DNA from: CAYZMS01 sp964479625
GTDB taxonomy: Bacteria > Bacteroidota > Bacteroidia > Chitinophagales > Saprospiraceae
DNA length: 64,000 nucleotides
Assembly (NCBI GenBank): GCA_964479625.1
Contig: CAYZMS010000011.1
Coordinates: 54,665 to 118,664 of the forward strand
Reading direction: 5' to 3'
The position numbers and the translations under genes are program-made. The first letter of the stretch is position 1. The number at the start of each line of letters is the position of its first letter. The notes beneath the pieces were generated by a model. That model had not been told where the DNA came from, searched no databases, and saw only the letters and a program-made list of their open reading frames with translations. Shown in pieces: positions 17,115 to 26,021 of this stretch.

Positions 17115-18243
17115 GAGCAGCACGGTCCAGGTCTTGTTGTTGTATGTTTTGTGGCAATGTTCTGAATTCATACTCCTGGTTCCGTAGTTGAGGCTGAAAG
17201 CCTGCTTCACGAATGGCTTCCTGAATGCCATCGGCCGTAAATCGGAATCGAGCCCCAGCCGCAGAAACCACGTTCTCCTCTATCATGATGCTTCCAAAGT
17301 CGTTGGCTCCGGCATGTAGACACAACTGCCCGATTGCTTTTCCAACTGTCAACCAACTTGCCTGGACATTAGTGATATTTGGCAACATGATCCTGCTCAT
17401 AGCGATCATTCGAACATATTCATCACTGGTACAGGTATTCCGCGCCCTTTTTAATTTTCTTAAAATGGTTTCCTCATCCTGAAAGGGCCAGGGGATGAAG
17501 GAAATAAACCCTTTGGCATGCTCCGGTTTCTCAGATTGAACCTGCCGAATATCTGCGAAATGTTGCATGCGCTCCAGGTTGGTTTCAATATGTCCGAACA
17601 TCATGGTAGCTGAAGTGGTCAATCCGACCCTGTGTGCAGCTCGCATTACATCCAGCCATTCCTGCCTTCCGCATTTTCCTTTAGAGATTAGACGACGGAC
17701 ACGGTCACTCAAAATTTCCGCTCCTGCACCCGGAAGGGAATCTAAACCAGCTTCTTTTAATGCCGATAATACTTTGTCATGAGTAGACCCCTCCAACTTG
17801 GTGATGTGAGCAATCTCCGGAGGCCCAAGCGCATGCAACTTCAATGCAGGGAACAATTCTTTTAACTGCCTGAATAGGTCGACATAGTAGGAGAGGCCGA
17901 GATCAGGATGGTGCCCTCCTTGAAGCAATAGTTGTTCTCCTCCTAATCGGAAAGTTTCAGCGATCTTTTCTTTGTATTGCTCAATGGTAGTAATATAGGA
18001 CTCCTCATGGCCGGGACGCCGGTAGAAATTGCAAAATTTACAGTTCGCTATACAGACGTTGGTGGTATTTGCATTTCGGTCAATAATCCAGGTAACTACC
18101 GAACCAGGTACATGAAATTGGCGTAATTGATTTCCAACGTACATTAATTCGGCAGTTGAAGCCTGCTCGAATAAGAAGACCCCTTCTTCAGGGCTTAAAA
18201 ATTCCCGATCTAGAGCGCGTTGGAGTAAATCCGACGTTTGCAT
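17101..18243 (-). CDS. mqnC: Cyclic dehypoxanthinyl futalosine synthase (radical SAM)
   Basis: A 380-residue radical SAM enzyme of the futalosine route to menaquinone. It converts dehypoxanthine futalosine to its cyclic form. The cluster motif is C64-x3-C68-x2-C71 (NVCIANCKFCNFYRR), and LLQGGHHPDLGLSYY, LPGAGAEILSDRVR and TTSATMMFGHIET are the MqnC/MqnE/CofH-type blocks. Length and the QASWLTVG block fit MqnC better than MqnE. No other mqn genes are in this window, which is normal since the pathway genes are scattered in Bacteroidota. A TATTTTTG element (18289-18296, minus) lies upstream, but without a good -33 box. Confidence 0.93.
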   Translation of the reverse strand: MQTSDLLQRALDREFLSPEEGVFLFEQASTAELMYVGNQLRQFHVPGSVVTWIIDRNANTTNVCIANCKFCNFYRRPGHEESYITTIEQYKEKIAETFRLGGEQLLLQGGHHPDLGLSYYVDLFRQLKELFPALKLHALGPPEIAHITKLEGSTHDKVLSALKEAGLDSLPGAGAEILSDRVRRLISKGKCGRQEWLDVMRAAHRVGLTTSATMMFGHIETNLERMQHFADIRQVQSEKPEHAKGFISFIPWPFQDEETILRKLKRARNTCTSDEYVRMIAMSRIMLPNITNVQASWLTVGKAIGQLCLHAGANDFGSIMIEENVVSAAGARFRFTADGIQEAIREAGFQPQLRNQEYEFRTLPQNIQQQDLDRAALIVD

Positions 18244-18422
18244 ATATTTTATAGTTTCAAGTCTTTGCTATCCGAAGGAAGCTTTGCGCAAAAATATAAA
18301 TTGCTTTTTCAAGCTATACCGTGTTGCTAGAAGAACGTCGCAAATAAACAGATAGTTCTTACTTTTCGATTTTTTCAATAAAAATTGAAAATGGCTAAAA
18401 ATCCTTTTCCCTCTTTACCCGC

Positions 18423-18453
18423 TTGCCTTTAAGGAGTAATTTTTGTATATTTG
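18423..18453 (+). promoter_or_regulatory. Promoter of the rimP-nusA-infB operon
   Basis: TTG at 18423-18425, a 20-nt spacer and TATATTTG at 18446-18453 match the Bacteroidota consensus. The predicted start near 18460 gives a leader of only about 44 nt, nearly all of which is the hairpin described next. Confidence 0.65.
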
Positions 18454-18475
18454 TGAAAATTTGAATAAAGATAGG

Positions 18476-18503
18476 GAGGGAACCAATCGGTTCCCTCTTT
18501 TTT
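18476..18503 (+). promoter_or_regulatory. Terminator-like attenuator hairpin ending at the rimP start codon
   Basis: A perfect 9-bp stem (GAGGGAACC 18476-18484 with GGTTCCCTC 18489-18497), a 4-nt loop and six T residues (18498-18503), directly followed by the ATG of rimP at 18504. It has all features of an intrinsic terminator but lies between promoter and first gene, so it may attenuate transcription of the operon encoding NusA, a factor that itself acts on such hairpins. Regulation is inference. Confidence 0.6.
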
Positions 18504-18983
18504 ATGTCTATGGTCGAAGCAAAAATAAATGATCTACTGGATCGAAAGTTTACAGAGGAGGATTTCACTAATTTCTTTCTGATTGACATCCAGGTATTAC
18601 CCAATAATAAGGTGCAGGTATTCCTGGATAAGGATGAAGGAATAACCTTCTCGGATTGTCGTAGGATCAGCAGATACCTTGAAGAATATATAGATGAAGA
18701 GGGCTGGTTGGGAGAGCACTATGTTCTTGAAGTTAGTTCACCTGGACTTGACCGACCCTTAAAGCTAGCCCGACAATATCCAAATCAGATCGGAAGAAAA
18801 CTGGAAGTTAAGATCGAGGGCGGGGAAATGAAAACCGGGGTTTTGAAAAGTGTTGGGGCCGAAGGGATCGTCCTGGAAGAAAAGGTTCGAAAAAAAGAAG
18901 GAAAAAAGAAAACGACTGCGATAATGGAAACTTCAATTCCCTTTTCGGTCATTAAGCAAACTAAAGTAATAATATCTTTTTAA
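18504..18983 (+). CDS. rimP: Ribosome maturation factor RimP
   Basis: A 159-residue cytoplasmic factor needed for maturation of the 30S subunit. The family marker EVSSPGLDRPLKL is intact, as are the preceding ISRYLEEYIDEEGWLGEHYVLEV region and the C-terminal SH3-like domain (RKLEVKIEGGEMKTGVLKS, VLEEKV). It is the first gene of the conserved rimP-nusA-infB operon; nusA starts 1 nt after its stop. A second ATG lies two codons in (18510). The first ATG abuts a terminator-type U-run, which is unusual and could affect initiation. Confidence 0.93.
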   Translation: MSMVEAKINDLLDRKFTEEDFTNFFLIDIQVLPNNKVQVFLDKDEGITFSDCRRISRYLEEYIDEEGWLGEHYVLEVSSPGLDRPLKLARQYPNQIGRKLEVKIEGGEMKTGVLKSVGAEGIVLEEKVRKKEGKKKTTAIMETSIPFSVIKQTKVIISF

Positions 18984-18984
18984 T

Positions 18985-20226
18985 ATGAATCTGGTAGATA
19001 CCTTCTCGGAATTTAAAGCCGGGAAAAATATAGATCGCCCAACCATGGTGCGTGTCCTGGAGGATGTTTTCCAGACCTTGATCCGAAAGAAGTACGGCTC
19101 CGACGAAAACTTTGATGTGATCGTCAACACCCAAAAGGGGGACCTGGAGCTCTGGCGGGTACGGGAAATTGTACCGGATGGAGAGGTAACGGATGACCGG
19201 GCGGAGATCTCCATATCAGAGGCTCTTTCCATTGACGAGGATTATGAGATCGGGGAGGAGTGCTATGAACAATTATTTCTGGAGGATTTTGGTCGTCGGG
19301 CTATTATGGCTGCCCGACAAACCCTGATCTCCAGGATTATGGAACTGGAAAAGGACGAAATACATCGCCGTTATATGGACCGGGTGGGAGACCTGGTCGT
19401 TGGGGAAGTCCATCAGGTCTTGAAAAAGGAAATTTTAATCCTGGACGATGCGACCGGTAATGAATTGGTATTGCCCAGAAGCGAGACCATAAAAGGGGAT
19501 TTCTTCCGTAAGGGGGAGATTGTGAAAGGGGTGATTAAGAGTGTAGAAATGAAAAACAATAACCCCGTTGTAATCGTTTCCAGAACGGATAATATGTTCT
19601 TGGAAAAGTTGATGGAACAGGAAGTTCCGGAAATAGAGGATGGGTTGATCAGTATAAAGAGAATTGTACGCCTTCCTGGAGAACGAGCGAAGGTAGCTGT
19701 TGAGTCTTATGATGATCGGATCGATCCTGTAGGGGCTTGTGTGGGTATGAAGGGTTCCCGTATCCATGGCATCGTACGGGAACTGAATAATGAAAATATT
19801 GACATTGTCAACTTTACTAATAACATAAACCTCTTCATTACTCGCTCCCTTACGCCAGCCAAGGTTACCCGTATCGAACTGAACGAGGAAACCAAGCATG
19901 CCAATATTTTCTTGGAGCCGGATCAGGTTTCTCTTGCTATTGGTAAGGGTGGGTCAAATATTAAACTAGCCAGCCAATTGACGGGCTTGGAGTTGGATGT
20001 TTACCGGAATACTGTACAAACCCAGGAGATTGAGGATATCGAATTGGAAGAATTCGACGATGAGATCGAGAGCTGGATTTTAGATACCCTTAAGGGCATT
20101 GGTTGCGATACGGCCCGGAGTGTTTTGGCGCTTAGCAAGGAAGAATTGCTTCGACGTACCGACCTGGAAGAAGAGACAATTGATGAGGTAATGCGCATCC
20201 TCGCTTCCGAGTTTGAGGATGCTTAA
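18985..20226 (+). CDS. nusA: Transcription termination/antitermination factor NusA
   Basis: A 413-residue RNA polymerase-binding protein that modulates pausing, intrinsic termination and antitermination. Seen in order: an N-terminal polymerase-binding domain (MNLVDTFSEFKAGKNIDR, KKYGSDENFDVIVN), an S1 domain near 135-200 (VGEVHQVLKKEILILDDATGN), and two KH domains (DPVGACVGMKGSRIHGIVRE; EPDQVSLAIGKGGSNIKLAS). The tail has a helix-hairpin-helix-like stretch (LDTLKGIGCDTARSVLAL). The length is that of Bacteroidota NusA, without the second acidic repeat of enterobacteria. It is tightly coupled to rimP (1-nt gap) and followed by a 478-bp gap before infB. Confidence 0.95.
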   Translation: MNLVDTFSEFKAGKNIDRPTMVRVLEDVFQTLIRKKYGSDENFDVIVNTQKGDLELWRVREIVPDGEVTDDRAEISISEALSIDEDYEIGEECYEQLFLEDFGRRAIMAARQTLISRIMELEKDEIHRRYMDRVGDLVVGEVHQVLKKEILILDDATGNELVLPRSETIKGDFFRKGEIVKGVIKSVEMKNNNPVVIVSRTDNMFLEKLMEQEVPEIEDGLISIKRIVRLPGERAKVAVESYDDRIDPVGACVGMKGSRIHGIVRELNNENIDIVNFTNNINLFITRSLTPAKVTRIELNEETKHANIFLEPDQVSLAIGKGGSNIKLASQLTGLELDVYRNTVQTQEIEDIELEEFDDEIESWILDTLKGIGCDTARSVLALSKEELLRRTDLEEETIDEVMRILASEFEDA

Positions 20227-20704
20227 AGGAAGAATGGTTGGAGGTAAGTCAGCTGTTAATTGGAAATCGAATAGTGTCGATTCGCTTCCAACCCCTTGAT
20301 TATTAATCTTTTTAGGAAAGTCAGCGAAAAACGAACTCTTTTCTTTAAGTTTGTGTTCGATTCCATAAGAGAAATACCAAAGTCAACACACTCGCAAAAG
20401 AACTCATAATCAGTTGCCTTATCATATTTGGGCTTTATTAACCAAGGTAGGCCTTCTAACGGCAGACCCTTCTAAAAATTTGCGACTAGCCTTTTGATAA
20501 AAGTAAAATAGGTTCTGGGTTCATTTTGAAATTCGATTTACCTTTTGGATTTTCCCAAAAACGCAAAGCTGAATCATCATTTCAGAAACTGCGCCAGGCT
20601 GCGCTTAACCGGTAAGCAATAATTCATTCATTTTTAATCTTAAACAAAGAAAAAAGCAAACACAAAAACCTCAGGCAAAAGACTCTAAGTACTAAAAATA
20701 ACTA
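20227..20704 (+). other. nusA-infB intergenic region with a nested inverted repeat
   Basis: This 478-bp gap is long for an operon that is otherwise almost without spacers. Near the nusA stop, GGTTGGA (20236-20242) pairs with TCCAACC (20287-20293) and encloses AATCGA/TCGATT (20265-20270 with 20277-20282). No U-run follows directly, so it is more a structured element or processing site than a terminator. A near-consensus TACCTTTT occurs around 20540. I find no tRNA or coding sequence here. Confidence 0.45.
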
Positions 20705-23700
20705 ATGACGAAACGTTTAGTAAAGATTGCCAAGGAATTAAACGTGGGTACCAGTACGATCGTACAGTATCTGAATGATAACGGATACGAGATCGAGAAC
20801 AAGCCCACTGCCAAGGTGTCTGAAGAAATGTATCAGGCCTTGCTTAAGGAATTCCAGCGGTCTATTGACATTAAGCAAAAAGCCGAAAACATTAATATTG
20901 GATATCGGATAAAAAAGGAAAATGCCGATGTCGAAACCAATGTAGAAATAGCCGAAGCAGATCCCCCTGCTTCTACTTCTGATCAAAATACTAAAGAAAA
21001 GAAGGAAGAAGTTCCGGAAAAGAAGCAGGAAGAAGAAATAACTGAACGCCCGAAAGTTCAGGGCCCGAAGGTATTAGGGAAAATTGACCTCAGTAGCCGG
21101 TTAAGTAATCGTGTGAAAAAAGAAAAACTGGCCGAAGAACCCAAGGCAAAAGAGGAGCCCAAAGTACCAGAGCCGGCTAAGGCTCCTGAAGCTAAGGAAG
21201 CTAAAGTAAAAGACTCTCCGGAAGAGGATAAAGGGGCCAAAACCTCTTCCAAGGAAGAAGAGCCTGCAACTTCCACTAAAAAGGAACCAAAAGAGCCCAG
21301 TAAGACGCCAAAACCTGAAGCTTCCAAAGAGCTAAATAAGCCAAAAAGCGATGCGGAGAAGGTAGAAAAAGGTGGAAAATCTGGTAAAGATACACAAGAG
21401 GAGCAATCCAGTCCGGCAGTCGATGCAGGTGCACCGAAAGAGCAGGAAGATAAGCTACTTCGGGCAGAGACCCCGGAACTACGGGGCTTGAAGATTCTTG
21501 GCAAGATCGATACAGAGAAATTTGATCGCCCTAAAAAGAAGAAAAAGGAAAAAACCGATCGTCCTTCTGGAGGGGGTAACCGCCCAGCAGGGGGGAGTAA
21601 CCGTACTGGCAATAAACCACAAGAGGGCAATCAAAGCAAGGATGATCCAAAGGGTGGTTCGACAGCTTCGCAGAACGACCAGAATAGTGAAAAGCGCCGC
21701 AGAAGAAAGAGGAAAACGGTCACAGTTACCACTAACCGAAAAGGTTCCGGTGACGGGAAGGTTAGTGGAAGAGACCGAAAGGATAGAAACCGTCGGTCTG
21801 CCAAGCAGGATGAAATAAAAGAAGTTTCCCAAAAGGAGATCGAAGATAAGATCAAAGCTACGATGGCCCGTATCCAGGGGACGGGTAAGAAAAAGCGCCA
21901 ACGCCTGCAGCGGGATAAAAGGGAACGAATGAGAGAGCGGCAAGAGCAAATTGAGCAGGAAATGGAAACCGGTAAGCTTGAGCTTACTGAGTTCATCTCC
22001 GTTCAGGAATTAGCAGGTTTGATGGATGTAGACGTTACAGACGTTATTATGACCTGTTTGAACCTTGGAGTGATCGTTTCTATTAATCAACGACTCGATG
22101 CTGAAATTATCGAGCTGGTAGCTGGCGAATACGGTCATGAAGTAGAATTTATTAGTGCAGAAGAGCAGATTGAAGAGGACCTGGAGGAAGAGGATGATCC
22201 CAAGGACCTGAAACCCCGTGCTCCGATTGTAACTGTTATGGGACACGTTGATCATGGAAAAACCTCTCTGCTCGACTATATCCGCAGTGCAAAGGTGGCA
22301 GAAGGGGAAGCCGGGGGGATCACCCAGCACATTGGGGCTTATGAAGTAGAGGTTGGAGAGGAAGAAGAGAAACGGAAAATTACATTCCTGGATACTCCAG
22401 GTCACGAGGCTTTTACTGCGATGCGGGCCCGGGGTGCCAAAGTAACCGATATAGCCATTATCATCATAGCTGCTGACGATAGGATCATGCCTCAAACGAA
22501 GGAGGCCATCAGTCACGCTCAGGCAGCAGGGGTTCCCCTGGTTTTTGCCATCAATAAGATCGATAAAGCAGGCGCCCAGCCCGAAAGGATCAAACAAGAG
22601 TTGGCAGAAATGAACTTGCTGGTTGAAGAATGGGGCGGGCAATACCAATCACAGGATATTTCGGCAAAGAATGGTGAGGGTATTGATGAGTTACTGGAAA
22701 AAGTTCTTCTGGAGGCTGAAGTACTGGAACTAAAAGCTAATCCCGATCGCCGGGCTACCGGTACCATCGTTGAAGCATCCCTGGACAAAGGGCGGGGCTA
22801 TGTTACAAAGGTTCTGGTACAGAACGGTACCCTTCATATAGGTGACCCTATCGTAGCAGGGGAGCATTCAGGCAAGGTTCGTGCTATGCTCAATGAAAGA
22901 GGAGTCCGGGAAGAAAGTGCAGGACCATCTACGCCGGTATTGATCCTTGGACTTGGAGGAGCACCCCAGGCAGGAGAGCGCTTTAAAGAAACAGAATCTG
23001 AACAGGAAGCTCGTCAGATAGCAACTAAACGTAGTCAGATCGCCAGGGAGCAAACCAACAGAGCGACCAAACGTATCTCTCTGGATGAAATTGGTCGACG
23101 CCTGGCATTGGGTAGCTTCAAGGAGTTGAACCTTATCGTAAAAGGTGATGTAGATGGCTCTGTAGAAGCACTTTCTGATTCCTTGATCAAGCAATCGGTA
23201 GAATCCATTCAGGTAAATGTTATCCATAAGGCCGTTGGTCAAATCATCGAGTCAGACGTTCTGCTGGCCACTGCTTCGGATGCGATCATCATAGGTTTCC
23301 AGGTACGGCCTTCCATGGGAGCCCGTAAGCTGGCTGAGCGGGAAGGTGTTGAAATTAAAACTTATTCCGTTATTTATGAGGCCATCGATGAGATTCGTGC
23401 AGCTATGGAGGGAATGCTCGAGCCTACGAAGGAAGAAGAGCTTAGGGCTGAACTGGAAGTTCGGGACGTCTTTAAGATCAGTAAAGTAGGAACCGTTGCC
23501 GGCTGTTATGTAAAGGATGGTAAAATCTCTCGAAACAATTTCGTTCGGCTTATACGGGAAGGTATCGTTGTCTACCCCAATAAAGAGGGTGTTCAGGGAA
23601 AGCTAGCCTCGCTCAAGCGGTTTAAGGATGATGTTAAGGAAGTAAAAAGTGGCCTGGAATGCGGACTTTCCATTGAGAACTTTAATGATATCAAGGTTGG

Positions 23701-23752
23701 TGATACGATCGAAGCTTACGAAATTGTCGAAGTAAAACAAACCTTGGATTAA
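20705..23752 (+). CDS. infB: Translation initiation factor IF-2
   Basis: A 1015-residue GTPase that delivers initiator tRNA to the 30S subunit. The N-terminal IF2_N domain (MTKRLVKIAKELNVGTSTIV) is followed by about 350 residues of low-complexity, lysine/glutamate/proline-rich linker. Within it a short motif occurs twice (PKVLGKIDLSSRL and LKILGKIDTEKFD). A second IF2_N-like element (SVQELAGLMDVDVTDVI) precedes the GTPase domain: G1 GHVDHGKT at 513-520, G3 DTPGHEAF, G4 NKID. Domains II-IV follow, ending EAYEIVEVKQTLD. The overall layout is normal for Bacteroidota. The 3' end overlaps the convergent OmpA gene by 4 bp. Confidence 0.96.
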   Translation: MTKRLVKIAKELNVGTSTIVQYLNDNGYEIENKPTAKVSEEMYQALLKEFQRSIDIKQKAENINIGYRIKKENADVETNVEIAEADPPASTSDQNTKEKKEEVPEKKQEEEITERPKVQGPKVLGKIDLSSRLSNRVKKEKLAEEPKAKEEPKVPEPAKAPEAKEAKVKDSPEEDKGAKTSSKEEEPATSTKKEPKEPSKTPKPEASKELNKPKSDAEKVEKGGKSGKDTQEEQSSPAVDAGAPKEQEDKLLRAETPELRGLKILGKIDTEKFDRPKKKKKEKTDRPSGGGNRPAGGSNRTGNKPQEGNQSKDDPKGGSTASQNDQNSEKRRRRKRKTVTVTTNRKGSGDGKVSGRDRKDRNRRSAKQDEIKEVSQKEIEDKIKATMARIQGTGKKKRQRLQRDKRERMRERQEQIEQEMETGKLELTEFISVQELAGLMDVDVTDVIMTCLNLGVIVSINQRLDAEIIELVAGEYGHEVEFISAEEQIEEDLEEEDDPKDLKPRAPIVTVMGHVDHGKTSLLDYIRSAKVAEGEAGGITQHIGAYEVEVGEEEEKRKITFLDTPGHEAFTAMRARGAKVTDIAIIIIAADDRIMPQTKEAISHAQAAGVPLVFAINKIDKAGAQPERIKQELAEMNLLVEEWGGQYQSQDISAKNGEGIDELLEKVLLEAEVLELKANPDRRATGTIVEASLDKGRGYVTKVLVQNGTLHIGDPIVAGEHSGKVRAMLNERGVREESAGPSTPVLILGLGGAPQAGERFKETESEQEARQIATKRSQIAREQTNRATKRISLDEIGRRLALGSFKELNLIVKGDVDGSVEALSDSLIKQSVESIQVNVIHKAVGQIIESDVLLATASDAIIIGFQVRPSMGARKLAEREGVEIKTYSVIYEAIDEIRAAMEGMLEPTKEEELRAELEVRDVFKISKVGTVAGCYVKDGKISRNNFVRLIREGIVVYPNKEGVQGKLASLKRFKDDVKEVKSGLECGLSIENFNDIKVGDTIEAYEIVEVKQTLD

Positions 23753-24987
23753 ATCTTCCGGATCAGGATTTCGATACGGCGATTCAATGCCCGACCGGCT
23801 TCTGTTTCATTATCTCCGATGGGGCGGTCAGCACCGTAGCCGCGAGCATTGATTCTGTTTTCCGGAATACCTTGGGTCATCAGGTAATTTTTCACTGCTT
23901 CCGCCTGACCCTGACTGAGATTTCGGTTTTCACCGGCATTGCCATTATTATCCGTATGTGCAGCGACCTCCAATTCGACATTCGGATAAGCCTGAAGGAC
24001 TTCAGCCAGATTATCCAGCTCGTTTTTCATAGCCTCGGGGATATTGGTTGAGCCGGTCTCGAAATCGGCATTTTTGAGCTCGTAAACTTCCCGGCTAAAG
24101 TCCTTTTTACCAGATTTTAAAAAATTATATAATTTATCTGCAGCTGAATTTCCTTCGAAGGAGATTTCATTTAGTTTTTCGCGGGCAGCTTTGGCAGCCG
24201 CATCCAGCGATTCAGAAGTGGATTCGGCCACAGCTTCCAGTTCATCTGCTGGAGAGATGGGACCTTCGGGGGGGGGACCTCCTTTCCTCCAATCGAGGAA
24301 ATATCCCAACAACAGAAATAGGAGGATTGTACCTGCGACCCATGGTAAGAGTTGGAAGCCTTTGTTTTTCTTTCCTTCGGGTGCATATTCTACCGTGTTT
24401 TGTGACTGGTTAACAGTGGTGCCCAGGGTGCCGAGCTCTCCCTTGAATTTCAGTAAATCTCCTACTCCGCTCATGGCAGCGGGCATGGCCGATTTAATAT
24501 GTCGACTTTGGCTATTCAAGAGGCTCTGGACATCCTCTGTATCGAGAGAATTGGCTTGTATGTGTTCTCTTAAATGATTTAGCAGAAAAGGAGTTGTCAG
24601 GGACATGAGGCTATGCGCCGAAGATTGCCTTATGCCTGCAAAGTTCGCCACCATTTCTGCAAGAGCTGGTGTTTTGGTGTCTAGCAAAATGTCCAGATAA
24701 CCAGATCCTTTTTGTAGCAGGTTTTCAACTTCAATTTTTTTCGAAGCGAGCGTGGAAAGATCAACCTCCGAAACTTCAGCAATTCCTTCTTGATCGATCT
24801 TTTGTAACAGATAGGTAAGCCCAGCTCTTTCTTCTCCATACTGTACTACACTGCCAAAAAGGGATGGAGCGATGGCATTCATGGCTGAACGGAGGTCTTC
24901 GGGGGACTCCTTCAATATATCAGTGGCTTGGTTAAGCAGGTTAGGGACTGTTCGCTGTTGAAAGCTTTCTAGAAGATCTGTTGCCAT
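23749..24987 (-). CDS. DUF937 - transmembrane - OmpA-like peptidoglycan-binding fusion protein
   Basis: A 412-residue protein. Residues 1-190 are a helical DUF937 region (LLESFQQRTVPNLLNQATDIL, SLMSLTTPFLLNHLR, ANFAGIRQSSAHSL). A single membrane segment spans about 213-232 (LLPWVAGTILLFLLLGYF). After an acidic linker comes an OmpA domain (about 295-410) with EVAAHTDNNGNAGENRNLSQ, INARGYGADRPI and ALNRRIEILI, which normally grips the diaminopimelate of peptidoglycan. No signal peptide precedes DUF937, so topology predicts a cytoplasmic DUF937 domain and a periplasmic OmpA domain. Function is unknown. It may connect a cytoplasmic process to the cell wall (inference). Confidence 0.8.
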   Translation of the reverse strand: MATDLLESFQQRTVPNLLNQATDILKESPEDLRSAMNAIAPSLFGSVVQYGEERAGLTYLLQKIDQEGIAEVSEVDLSTLASKKIEVENLLQKGSGYLDILLDTKTPALAEMVANFAGIRQSSAHSLMSLTTPFLLNHLREHIQANSLDTEDVQSLLNSQSRHIKSAMPAAMSGVGDLLKFKGELGTLGTTVNQSQNTVEYAPEGKKNKGFQLLPWVAGTILLFLLLGYFLDWRKGGPPPEGPISPADELEAVAESTSESLDAAAKAAREKLNEISFEGNSAADKLYNFLKSGKKDFSREVYELKNADFETGSTNIPEAMKNELDNLAEVLQAYPNVELEVAAHTDNNGNAGENRNLSQGQAEAVKNYLMTQGIPENRINARGYGADRPIGDNETEAGRALNRRIEILIRKI

Positions 24988-25154
24988 TTATAATTGGGTT
25001 TTCAGGGAATGTAAAGCCTAGAGGTTATCATGGGGTATGCCTTGATCTAGATAATCCAATAAGTCGAAAATTAGCACTTTATTGTTACGCAAGTATTAAA
25101 AGCACTCTATTTATAAGTTGCGATCAGGTAAGGAAGGCTGCGTCTACCTTGATT

Positions 25155-25775
25155 TTACTGATCAGTTTCTGGTTGCCTTTTATAACTGATGTCCAGATCA
25201 TTGAGGACGGCATCGAGAATAGGGTCAGCTTTGGGAATATAGCCTTCCTTAAGGTCATAACCGTACAACCTGCTGGCGTTGTTCCAGTAACTAGCGGTAA
25301 GACCATTTCGAAGGTCCCTGATCAAAAAATACATGGGTGTATCTAGCTCTTTTTCGATCATTTTGATCAGTATCATTCCTTGGGTTCGGGTCAATCTTTT
25401 TAAAGGATCTTCAAATTCCTCCTTTAATTCCTTCTGTAATCGTTTGATATGCTTTCTACGCTGGCGGTTGTTCATCTCTTCCGTGCTTGCCTCCAACTCC
25501 CGAAAAATCCGAATAGCCTCCACTGCGTAGGGATAAACCTTTGCAGCATACTGGCGATACCGCCGGTAACGTCGAAACTCATCAGGATCTCCAAAGGATC
25601 GAAGAGAGGAAATAGATACATTCTCCAGATCTGCTACGATAAGCGTATCACCGCATTCGTCAATAAGGTACTTATAGAGGTTCCCATTAATCAAGACGGA
25701 ACCTGCAGCCCGTTCCTGACCAAAAAGGCTCAGGGAGATAAAAAGAAGACTTATAAAGAGCAGCCCTTGCTTCAT
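25155..25775 (-). CDS. DUF4294 domain-containing exported protein
   Basis: A 206-residue protein with a signal peptide (MKQGLLFISLLFISLSLFG). The central block with RRYRRYRQYAAKVYPYAVEAIRIFREL, then LQKELKEEFEDPLKRLTRTQG, and the RLYGYDLKEGYIPKADPILDAVL ending define DUF4294, known almost only from Bacteroidota. Its role is unknown. It lies alone between the DUF937-OmpA gene and hemA, with 167 and 246 bp spacers that show no strong signals. Confidence 0.82.
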   Translation of the reverse strand: MKQGLLFISLLFISLSLFGQERAAGSVLINGNLYKYLIDECGDTLIVADLENVSISSLRSFGDPDEFRRYRRYRQYAAKVYPYAVEAIRIFRELEASTEEMNNRQRRKHIKRLQKELKEEFEDPLKRLTRTQGMILIKMIEKELDTPMYFLIRDLRNGLTASYWNNASRLYGYDLKEGYIPKADPILDAVLNDLDISYKRQPETDQ

Positions 25776-26021
25776 GGTTAAATTTATTGGGTAGAGCTTC
25801 TGCTAAAGGTCGAGTAAACAGGTAGTATTCGAATGGAATTCACCTTATTTCTCTTGGGACCATTGAGCTGCATAAACCCTTCCAGGTTTTAGAATCACCT
25901 CTTTCCTCTTAACGTCAAAAGCGATTAAAAGGTCTAGTTTTAATCACTTATTAACGTCTTTTCGACTTAAGATATTTAAAGGACAAGCCCTCTGAAAAGG
26001 AAAGTAAGCAGCGCCGAATAG

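Noticed and set aside
20370..20400. tRNA-like GTTCGATTCC in the nusA-infB gap
   Set aside because: The flanking bases do not form a T stem, and no acceptor or anticodon stem is present.
21061..21520. Repeated LGKID motif in the IF-2 linker as a possible internal duplication
   Set aside because: Only two short copies in a low-complexity linker; I believe such motifs recur in Bacteroidota IF-2, so it is not reported as novel.
21058..21996. Several long minus-strand frames opposite infB
   Set aside because: They are antisense shadows of the lysine/glutamate-rich linker, giving serine- and leucine-rich nonsense.
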